Of a DNA stretch of 64,000 nt, positions 37,627 to 64,000 are shown piece after piece. Under the pieces are notes generated by a model that was not told where the DNA came from, made no database searches, and saw nothing but the letters and a program-made list of their open reading frames with translations. The position numbers were made by a program, and so were the translations under genes. The first letter of the stretch is position 1, and each line of letters starts with the position of its first letter. The DNA comes from Litomosoides sigmodontis (Eukaryota > Nematoda > Chromadorea > Rhabditida > Onchocercidae), in NCBI GenBank assembly GCA_963070105.1, contig OY718807.1, positions 806,001 to 870,000 of the forward strand. The letters are read 5' to 3'.

Positions 37627-38566
37627 CTGCGTGGGACTTTTATCACCGATTGAAAGCAAAGGAATGAAACATGGAAATGGAATTACACTCTGATTAGCTG
37701 GTTTTAGTCCATCTCTAAGACTCGTCAATAATATTTTGAAGAAATAAAAAATATTGATAAAAAAGCAAGTCCAAATTCTCCTTCTCCCTGTTTTTGCTAT
37801 ATCCTAATTTGCAATTTGTTATCAATTCATCAAATCGCATAACTGATTTCATCATCGAATCGATCAGTTGATTGAAGAATTAGTAGGCCGACTATTTTTG
37901 TCTGCTGCTTATCAAAAACTTTAACTAGTGACTAATTATTTATTAGCATGGAGCAGAACTATGCATTCATTAAAAAGCCCTTTCTGTATTACGTTGAAAA
38001 AGAAAACACTAACCGACCACTTCATAGGTAATCATCTGTAAAAATATTATCCATTCTGTGTTGACATTTAAATAATTTTAAAAGTCAGAAACGTTATGGA
38101 ATTATCCAAACATTATAAGAGTGTCATCCGCAAATTTTCACATTTTTGGAAATGAAAAACCAAACGATTTAATAAAACAGAATCGTTAATGAATCTAAAA
38201 TCATCGCGGTAGACTGCACATCTGATATGATCAAGCAGCCCTTCTTTTTTAAATTTGCAAAGATCAATTATAACTTTAGAACAAACAACTTTCCTCTAAC
38301 CTTTGTGACTTGATTACTGATAACGACGCGATTCTCAGCAGTATGATAACCGGCAGAAATCAAAACCAGCCGCTTCACCACCAGTTGATAAGTGGTGAGA
38401 AAAAATGCTTACATGAAGATACTGCGCAGTCTAACTATTAAATATATTTTTATACTACATCAATTTGCCGCATAGAAACTTTTATATCTCACTTGCAACA
38501 TATCATACAACATAAAGTATGGAACAAAAACCATGTTTTAAATCGTTTTCGGAGCTTCCACCACTC

Positions 38567-39400
38567 TCAGCGGGCATCATAAACCATTACTGAAATAGAG
38601 TCACAGATTGAGTATTTTCAAAAATGTCAAAACGTTGAAAAGATGTCAATTTAATGTTTGCTGTCACATATTTCCAATTCGATTTAGCTAAATCTGGAGC
38701 GAATCCCAAGATATTCAACCCATTCTTTGCTATAGGAAAAGCAAATTACACGAAACCTATCTATGTGATGAACTTTCCCAAGAAATGGCTAACTTTACTA
38801 TTAACAATAATTTGAATCTCATTTTAACTAACCAGTTAAAAGAAAACTGAAAAATCTTATCAGTCATGCTATGAAAGAATAGAATTAATTGCGATCGGAA
38901 CGGTTAGTACGAAATATTTAAATTAACTGAGACGGTTTCATATAAGAATGCAAAATTGTGTGTATCAAACGCTGTGCCTTCAACGAAATAACGGACCTAG
39001 ATGAGACATGGAAACCGAACAAAAATCCTTATAATAAATGTAATCAGAAAACAACACTAGCAACTTACATTTCCGGCAGCGTTTTTTATACAATATTCTA
39101 TAGCCACATTCTCGACACCTGATTGCATCTTTTGGACGGATTTCATTTTCGCTATGACATTCTGAAATGAATGAAAAATTTGAAAAACAAAAAACGATAA
39201 CTTTCGACCAACTTCGAAAAAAAACGAAAACCCAGGAAAAAAGATTTCAATTAAAGAGATAGTATCTTTGATCTTCATTAAAATAGCTTCTACTAACCTC
39301 CACATATATATATCATACTGTTAGTTTTTGACGATCCGCCACCACCACTTGGTGTTGGGGTTGAACTGCCATCCATTCCTGACTTATTTTCATAAAACAT
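38567..39400 (-). CDS. rpb-12: DNA-directed RNA polymerases I, II and III subunit RPB12 (ABC10-alpha)
   Basis: Small zinc-ribbon subunit shared by the three nuclear RNA polymerases. Three exons: 39298-39400, 39069-39161, 38567-38589; 72 aa. Zinc ligands C33-x2-C36 and C50-x2-C53 sit in [12 protein letters not shown] and [10 protein letters not shown], followed by the invariant RILYKKR and a terminal DAR (KLMVYDAR). The last exon adds only seven codons plus stop, spliced by TTTCAG. The N-terminus is longer than human RPB12 (58 aa) and is Ser/Thr/Pro/Gly-rich (a GGGGSS stretch). Two ATGs are possible: 39400 (72 aa) and 39376 (64 aa). The second lies just after AAGTCAGGA, which could be a trans-splice acceptor, so the shorter form may be the real one. 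Confidence 0.92.
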
Positions 39401-40754
39401 GAGAATGAAGAAAAGAGCACAGGAAACAAAGGATAAGTTGCACAATATATCCAAAATTTTAAAGAATTATCAACTGCCTTTAACACTCAACTCTACGAAA
39501 TGTTTTTCAAAAAAAAAAAAAAACAGTTCCTTCAAAATACTGTTCCTAGGAAACTGATTGAAATAAAATCTTAAGAAATAAAGAATGTCTCTATCATACT
39601 ACAAACCCATCTCCGAACCACAACGACAACTGAACCTGAGGTACCTGTTGCACATGCTACGCGTTTCGTAACGTATTTCCTTCCCAATCTAACGTTGGAT
39701 CTCTGTGAAATTCTGCATATCTCATGAGACAGTGCCTAGAAGCATCCAGTTGCACCACAATCGTCCCCTAACGCTGTATAGATTATTTTCTGGCAATCAC
39801 AATTGCAAAACCATTTTAATATGCAGGAAATATTATTTATACTATACTATATCAAGGCACGTATTAGCTGATAAATTAAATGGCACGTTTGCATAAAAAT
39901 GAAAATGATTTATCTCATTTAATACTTTTTAAATTTAGTCAAATCATTTCTTTGTTAAACTGAATGTTTGCAAGCAGTCATAGCACAATACATTAATAAA
40001 ACAGTCAAAAATGAAAGCGTTTGATTGTTGTCCATTCATTTCTCTTTTTTAGCATAGCAAATACTGAAATATTTGAAAAGGCGAGTGCAACCGAACTGAA
40101 CATTCTTTGGGAGCAACGAAGGTGGAATTGTTAAAGGCATAATATATTTTAGTAATTTTGAAACGCATTTGCTACTTTCCTTCCGGAAAACAAAATAATG
40201 ACAAAAAACTTGTCAAATGAATAACTGGAAAGGCATGGGAAGTTGCTCGCAGTGCAATTAGATCGATCCATCAGCAACCGGATCGTTCACCCATAACTCC
40301 CGTCCATCCTCCCCCTATAAATTTGCAGTTCGTGTTACACTAATTAACAATACTGAATATGCGCATTATTAATTTACAGTAGCAATAACAGAAAGGCTTT
40401 CAGTGGTCAAGCAGCATACGTTTACGCCACTTCAAACAGAAATCCGCGCCTAAGAAAGTTAAAATGTGCACGTTACGTGCTGTTAACACATTATTGGAAG
40501 TTTAAAAATTCATTAACTTCTATATGTTTTAAAAGTTTAAATGGCTCAGCAAATTAGCAAAAAATGTGCATTTACATACACTGTTAGCTTATCACAAAGT
40601 TTTCCTAAAGAAATATTTCTGTTACTTAAGAAATCGTGAATTGCACTCTCATACGGCTCAGACGGTCAGCAAAGTACACATTACGTATCGCTAGCTAATG
40701 ATAAGCATCCAGTTATGTTATTCTCAACTGCAACCGACGGACATTTCATTTCAT
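39401..40754. other. Intergenic region, 3' of the TBC gene
   Basis: AT-rich, with poly-A runs near 39508. A minus-strand segment at 40432-40449 after a TTTCTTAG acceptor could be an alternative last exon of the TBC gene. Nothing else is supported. Confidence 0.45.
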
Positions 40755-57628
<16,874 letters not shown>

Positions 57629-57657
57629 TGTTGTTACCGTTTGTCACGTTGACACCT
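57629..57657 (-). promoter_or_regulatory. Predicted trans-splice acceptor and 5' leader of the TBC gene
   Basis: TTTTTCAG ends at 57656 (minus strand), 27 nt before the ATG at 57628. No coding exon was found upstream, so this acceptor probably takes a spliced leader rather than an upstream exon. Confidence 0.4.
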
Positions 57658-58079
57658 GAAAAATTTGCAGTTTTTTTATTTGGAGAGTGAAATAGCCACC
57701 ATACAAGAGTAATTCGAAAATTGGAAATTAATTCACTTGGCTTTTAGTAATAATTTCATTGAAACTCTTAATTTTTTTCACCAATTTTAACTCTATTAGT
57801 GTTTTCGTTAAACTTTAGCATTTAAGCGTTGCTGAAATGAAATTATTGCAATATTTCCTACCGACAGAAGCAAAATTGATGCAAGTACTTCTCATGATCA
57901 GAAGGCTGTCATACAAATTCCACTTGAAGTTAGCAGAATAAGATTAAACTCCAAGTCTCTATGACAACTGTTTCAACCTTTAGTATTAATTTATTTACTT
58001 AAAATTCTCCTTTAGTGCAACTTTATATTTATACCAATAGGAATAGCTAATCGTGATTTAATTATCAATAATCATTGGT

Positions 58080-58740
58080 GGCACTATTGATAATAACGCA
58101 ACTGGTTTAATTAGAACTGCTAATGTAATGGTATGTTTGATGATATGAACTGTGATTATCACCGAGGATAATCACTGTGCAATCATTTGTACCATTGTTA
58201 TCATTACGATTATCAGTAATCATATAATTATTAACCTTTCTTTGTCGGATTATTACCCAATTGTACCTATAAAATCTTCCTATTTATTTAGCATTGATAA
58301 CAATAGCAACAGTAATAGCGAATAATTAATAACGGTAATGATAATAATAGTTTGCTTATTTCAGTTAGAATTAAATTGGGAAAATATTTCGAGGCAATTT
58401 CTCATGCGTGTAGGATGAAAACCGAAGCGGTGAATGCATTCATATTTATATGCGCTCAATGAATGTGCGGGTGGACGGAACCTTTGGATAAAGTTTTTTT
58501 TGGAAAATTTTGACGTTCGCGAGGAATACTGTTAGTATAAAGCAGCTAAGCTAACATCGTTTCGAGATGGTTTCCCTTCCGTTATCAAAATTTAAATTTC
58601 TATTCCATATTCACAAATACACATGAAATATCGTAAATATCTTGTTGTTGTTGATTACGTCTGACTGACAATACATACGCAGAATGATCAACTGATAGCG
58701 ATTATTTAATAGTGATTATCACTGCAGTGATTCGATATGA
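58080..58740. promoter_or_regulatory. Cluster of GATAAT/ATTATC motifs upstream of the TBC gene
   Basis: Many TGATAAT/ATTATCA sites in about 650 bp, including a perfect inverted repeat at 58152-58160 and 58167-58175 (GTGATTATC and GATAATCAC with a 6-nt spacer), and paired sites near 58710-58722. The cluster begins 0.45 kb upstream of the TBC start. It could be a GATA-factor enhancer; the region is AT-rich, so chance contributes. Confidence 0.3.
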
Positions 58741-60570
58741 CTGAGCAACGATTTAATATCAATTAAATGTAATGGGAGATTGTGCAGTAACTGTGAAATC
58801 GTGCATATTTGAAGATGAAAATTGCTAGCTGGCGGCATTCACTTGAAGCTCAATGGGCTCATTTATATTTTAATCAAAGTTTCATCTGATAGGCATCAGC
58901 GAACAGTGAGAAAAAATCGCCAATAATAATAGTAATAATAAGTTGTTCAGAAAATTCACTTCCCATCTGATCAAATCAGTCAAAGTGAAATTGAGAACGT
59001 CAGCGCTCACCCTCTCATTCACCGAATAAATAATCCATTAAATTAAAATATTAAAATTTAAGAAAAAACTCATCGATAACTTGGTTAATGGTTTGCTGAA
59101 AATTCAACGTTCGTTTTGTTCTTTTCTTTAAGAAAGAGCATTAGCAAATTCGCTTGATAATGCTTCACATGATGTCATTGGGAAGGATTACTGTATTGAA
59201 TAGCACGGATATTTCCACTTTTGCTCCATTTCATTGAGAAGAAACTAAGCATTAAGTTCGCGCGAGTAATTGTGAAGCATAATTAAATTCGAATTTCTGA
59301 AATTCCTCAGATGTGCGTAGAGTTGTATAGGGGAGGGAAGGAAGGGGATGAGGTGGATGAGGTAAGGTCAGTAACTGTTACCGGTAGAATAATACAAGTA
59401 ATTATAATTAATAGCAATTAAGCTGATTACTGCAGACTTTAATATTTTTCAGAATGAAAGAAGAAATTATACAGAAAACCTCGCAACTCTTATGAATAAT
59501 TTAATAAGCGTGAGACAAATGAAAGGATTTGTCCAATCAAACAAGGAAATATTTTTAAGGACGAAATTTTGGGCTAAAATAATTAATAGATTAAAATGGA
59601 TTAAGCATCTATTCATTAAGAACAAGAGGCAAAAGGGTTTGGATGGTAATTGAGGAGTGGATGATGGCTGTAATTCAAATCGAATCCTATCGAATGTGTT
59701 TTTTCCGGAACAGGTTTCTTCATTTTAGATGATTGAGTGATTTCTTGCTCATTTCACCTCATAGTTGAAGATTTAATTAAACATTATTAGAACTCTCTTG
59801 AAATATCACAGCCATGCTAATGCTTATTTTTATTTCATTCTTCGCTTATTTTTTTCTGAATTTTTGCACGTTGCATAGTTCTTCAAAAAAAAGTCAATGG
59901 CGAAAATGATTTTAAATCGTTCTTCTCCTGTGGCTTGCGTTTTCATTCTCCGAACATTTTTTGCATTACGTGCAAAAATTCCGAAAAAGATTCAGTTAAA
60001 CAAATTATCTTATCTTTCTTACAGCATTCCAGCATTAATTTATCGTTTTTTGAAATGTCGTCTTTGAGGCTTTAATTCGCCGACAACGTGTAAACGTGAC
60101 GATAGAAGGTTCGATCTCATTCAATTGCTAGTCAAATAGTTTACTTTAATTAAAATTGCTCGAACTTTCACTTGCAAGAACATAAATTTCATTTTGCAGT
60201 ATTAAAATTCGATATCACACGTACTTTCATATCATTACTGATTCCCAATCGGTATTCTGATATTTCCCACGTGAGAAATTATTAGTGATAACCTACTAAG
60301 TATTTCTATTGCGATGCATACGACGAATGTTAATTAGCATTTTTAGAATTTAATGATATACTATCAATTTAAGTTTAATTAGTGATAATTTTTATTCCGC
60401 ATTTTTGGAACACTTTAATTACCGTCCATTTAAGCATTTGTTTTTGCGTAACTAAAATACTACGCATAGACCAATGCTAGCTACGAGCATTCAATTTAAC
60501 TTCAAACATCAGTCATCTCCATACTTGTCATCTGAAATGCTTAATAAAATTCTTTATCAAGCGAGTAAAC

Positions 60571-60738
60571 ATGCAAACATTTACTAATAATAATGTATGC
60601 ACATCACTTCCTCACGAAACTGGAATATCCGTGGGTGCTGCCGTGTTCCGTGAGTGGTACGACTTGTCTTTCGTCAACAAAATTATACTTATTGATCGAA
60701 CTGAATTTGTAGTGCGGCGGAAGCATTACAGATTGTAG
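60571..60738 (+). CDS. Short coding-like island, strand uncertain
   Basis: An ATG-started 55-codon ORF on the plus strand (containing GISVGAAVFREWYDL and VVRRKHYRL) in a stretch with markedly more balanced base composition than its surroundings. The minus strand of the same island is also open: an ATG near 60727 would give about 40 codons with HYKFSSINKYNFVDE and EHGSTHGYSSFVRK before a stop. Either could be a single exon, a first or last exon of a gene I cannot trace, or conserved non-coding DNA. No family recognised. Confidence 0.25.
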   Translation: MQTFTNNNVCTSLPHETGISVGAAVFREWYDLSFVNKIILIDRTEFVVRRKHYRL

Positions 60739-62573
60739 TAAATTGTATTAACGGAGTGTTCTGTTTTTAATCAAATTGGCAATAAGCTGTAAAAGAGTTC
60801 GCTTTTTTGCCGAAGTTATTTGAGTGATAGATAGTAAGGCTAACTTTGTTGCTTTTATAATAAGGAAAAGTTATCAGAATTGAGTTCATTCCTTTTTCCT
60901 GAGGTTTTTTCTGCCACATTGTAAAATATTTGAATCGTGAAGTTCAACAAAACGGCCAGGAACAAATACATAGAAAAATTTTAGAGGAAAAAAACGAATC
61001 AAATTTTCGTGAATTATTCTGTCTAATTAAAAATTTTAAACTACTATTCGTAGCTATTAAGTTCCCTTTTAATCAATTCAAAATTTCAACCAGTTATTAA
61101 TTGTCATTTCGTTAAAATTCTTTTCTTTGAACCAAGCATAACTTGTTCTCCGTCATGAATACCAACTGAGTAATGTCTGATCAAAAGCAAACTTTCAAAA
61201 GTTAATAGGTTTTCTCTTGCGGTTACGGTCTTTTATTCTGCAAAAATAGAAAAATACATCTTGATGCTGTCTCCAATAAGTTCAAAAAACTTTCAGTATT
61301 TTTTTTGTTCCGTACGTGTTCCGATATTCAAAAAAGTAGTTTATTTGCCTTTAATACTATCAGCAACGCCAAATGCTTGCCATGATTAATGAGACACGTA
61401 AAAGCAAGCTCTGCCTAGTCATCAAATAAAAATAGTGCAAAAGGTGCTTTAAAAATAAGTGGTACAAGAGTCTCATTAATGCTTCGAATTCAAAGTATTT
61501 CAAGCAAAGATTTTATTTCGAATTCAACTGATACACAATTCTTGTTCTGTTTAATTGTCTTTCTTCAGCGATGATAAGGTAGTAATTGTAATACATATGC
61601 ATATATGTACTCGAAATATGTGCAAAACATATTTCTGTTAGCACTAATTTCATTTCCAATTCTGATTTATGAAATATATTTGATAACGTGAATTTTCCAG
61701 TCCACCTACACCTACCCCACAAATGTCGTTGAAAATGAAAATCACTCAATATGCTACACTTCAACATGTTTCATCTTTTTCAAAATTTCTCCTTTGTTTA
61801 CAACTACAAGTTAAAATGAGTATTATTTTAGAGCAACTTTTTTACGCAATTATTTTTGTCATATTCTTGTCGAGCTATTAAAAGAACGCATATAATTTAA
61901 TTATCTCTTTAAACGAAAATCACATTTCTAACTTCATCTCTTCTCTCCAATTCCATCCTTTGCTACTGTTACTTTTATCCATTTCAACCACACGTCACTC
62001 TCATTTGTGGTACTGTTTATCGTGAAAGTTCTAAATGTTAAAGGATTGGCAAGGAATCGCTTGTGGGCAATAAATTTAGATAAGGCGAAAATTAGGTAGA
62101 ATACGGATGGTAAAGCTGATAAGCTCGTGTGTAAAACAAGTAAAAATAGGTGCTAGTAAGGGATAAAGCTGATCAAAGTCACGTTTCTTTGTAGAAAATG
62201 TAACCAATGCGAGAGTTACTTATTACATTAAAATTATCACTAACATATGATTTTTTTACCAAGAATGTTAGCTCAATTAAAAGGAAACTGTATATTAGAT
62301 AAAGTTGAAGGGTTAGGAAGCTATAACACGTTTTCAATGGCTTGTCACAATTCCGACTTAATTTTTAACTTAAATTAATTTCATTTAATTTAACGGCACT
62401 AATTTATCCTAATCATACTAGAAATTATAGTTCGAAAAGAAATCAAATGACATCGAAGGCGGAGTAATGCAAAGCACAAAATATTATGTCACTATAATTT
62501 ATTTCCATTCACTGAATGACGAATACTTAACATTTTGTATTATAAGTTACAACATCTTCTATTATAAAGAAAG

Positions 62574-62607
62574 GCAGAGAGAGAGAGAGAGGGAGAGAGG
62601 GAGAGGA
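62574..62607. repeat. GA microsatellite
   Basis: An AGAGAG run grading into GGGAGAGAGGGAGAGG. Confidence 0.85.
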
Positions 62608-64000
62608 AAAATGTGAAGAAGATCCTTGATCATTGGCTTATTATGCATCCCTACCAGCCACTAGCGCTAACACCTTTTAACACTTTCAAATAACACTGAG
62701 TCTTTTTTAAAGGATAAATATGACTTAGTCATCTCTGTGAGCTGAACTTTGTTCAAATATCATTTATTATTCCAAAATTAAATTAGTGACATTTTTTTGG
62801 TTATTTTTTGCATTCCCTGTGTTTACCAAAAATTAAAAAACTCAAACAAACATTGCTTTATCTTATGTTTCCCACTTTTTTTGATAATTATCAAATGGGA
62901 AAAGTGTGATTATGTGCCAAATGGATGTTGACGACGTAAATATTAAAAAAAAAGATAGTTAATGAATTCATCAGTTGGAAGAACTAAATAAGCTAGCAAA
63001 AATTGACTCAAGTTTTCAATTCATTTTTATGTGGGCGTAGTTAAGCAAAATTGATGACGTTCATGTGACATTGGTAGACTTAATGAAGTAAAGTGGGGAA
63101 AAACGAAATAATGATTTCCCTGATGTCGTTGATGAAAAAAAAGATACCATTGATGACTATATAAAATTAAGCATTTTGTTAGAAAGCAATTTGGTTGCCA
63201 AACGCATAGTGCTGCACTTTAACTGTTATAACAATATAGCTGTCACTCAATTTTCTTCCTATAACTACTATTTCTTTTAAATGTGAATAGATTCTTTAAA
63301 TTCTTTTTTCACTTAAACTTCCCAAGCAGTTTAGATATGTATGAGCCTATGTGTAATAATATTTGAAGTTACCTTGTTCAATCTTTCATTTTATTTTATA
63401 GCAAAAGTAACACATCACACTAGTTATCATTTAATCTGTCTGAAGTAAACAAATGAGGAATGTCCGACATAGTTCATATATTTCACGGCTTTTGCTCTTC
63501 CAGAAAAACTCATAAGCAAACCTCTGCTTGTAGAATGAACATGTTTTTTTAATTAACAAAATTAAAAATTTACTCGATAGCAAAAATTATTAAACTGTAG
63601 TTAAATTACAAAACAAACCAATAGGAGAAAAAAGATTTAAAGTCATTACGTCACTCACTGTCCACCTATTCTACACATTCAAGTCTCATTGCACGCCCAA
63701 TGCAAACGTTAAATCTCAGAAAAGTATGGTTCTATGGAAAATAGGCGCATATGAACGCTTTTCATTTAAAATGAATCGTGTGGATTTATCACTGACACTA
63801 CTCATTTATCCACAATACTTTAAGACTAACAATACGAACTTTCTAACATTAGCTAAAGCTTCAAACTAATATAGTATGACTTAGCTCAAAAGCCTTTTTT
63901 TTCCTTAGTTCTGAAAAAGCGCGAACAAATTAAAGATCCTTTTTCTTCTTCGAACATTTGAAAAGTTTCACGAACAATTCTTTATTCATTCCTAAAATTT

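Larger units (their letters stand above)
57658..64000. other. Mostly non-coding region upstream of the TBC gene
   Basis: About 6.3 kb without a gene I can support. It holds a dense series of GATAAT/ATTATC motifs (58080-58740), one short coding-like island (60571-60738), a GA microsatellite (62574-62607) and many A/T homopolymers. The ORF at 61513-61767 (minus) has no splice context or family resemblance. No tRNA-like cloverleaf was recognised, although none was computed. Confidence 0.55.

Noticed and set aside
61513..61767. 84-codon minus ORF
   Set aside because: No recognisable motif or splice context; length compatible with chance.

Overview
The window is eukaryotic: AT-rich, intron-dense nuclear DNA, most likely from a nematode. 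The evidence is nematode-like gene content and protein sequences, short to medium introns with TTTCAG acceptors, and acceptor-like TTTCAG/TTTGCAG sites 5 to 90 nt upstream of several start codons, as expected where a spliced leader is added. There is no bacterial operon, phage, insertion sequence or CRISPR signal. Clade III (Spirurina) is a guess from style and is not shown by any diagnostic marker.

Layout, left to right: (1) 173-3441 (-), a TRMT11-type tRNA guanosine methyltransferase subunit, 11 exons. (2) 3442-6189, a divergent intergenic region with one doubtful small ORF. (3) 6190-10020 (+), a lysosomal GH20 beta-hexosaminidase, 10 exons. (4) 10021-16588, a gene-poor stretch with a 36-bp hairpin and TGATAA sites. 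(5) 16589-22880 (-), an ABCD4-like ABC half-transporter, 16 exons. (6) 22881-26674, intergenic, with two TCACGTGA motifs and GA repeats. (7) 26675-31768 (-), cytosolic X-Pro aminopeptidase APP-1, 14 exons. (8) A probable bidirectional promoter with two CACGTG boxes. (9) 32616-35253 (+), a SANT/Myb-like protein resembling SNAPC2, 8 exons. (10) 35481-37626 (-), the 3' part of an unrecognised single-pass membrane protein. (11) 38567-39400 (-), RNA polymerase subunit RPB12. (12) about 40755-57628 (-), a 17-kb, 32-exon gene encoding a TBC1D2/TBC-2-type Rab GAP (PH, coiled coil, TBC) that appears to continue in frame into a JIP/ARHGEF10-like beta-propeller. One of its introns carries about 168 uninterrupted TAA units. 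(13) 57658-64000, mostly non-coding, with a GATA-motif cluster and one short coding-like island.

The gene models were built by hand. Each exon was kept only where a plausible splice pair existed and the phases closed. TRMT11, ABCD4, APP-1, RPB12 and the SNAPC2-like gene each close to a whole number of codons from ATG to stop. The genes are unrelated housekeeping functions: tRNA modification, lysosomal glycan breakdown, organelle transport, peptide turnover, snRNA and general transcription, and Rab control. Two of them (hexosaminidase, ABCD4) are lysosomal. The least expected items are the TBC-propeller fusion, the SNAPC2-like protein, and the altered ABC signature of the ABCD4 homologue.
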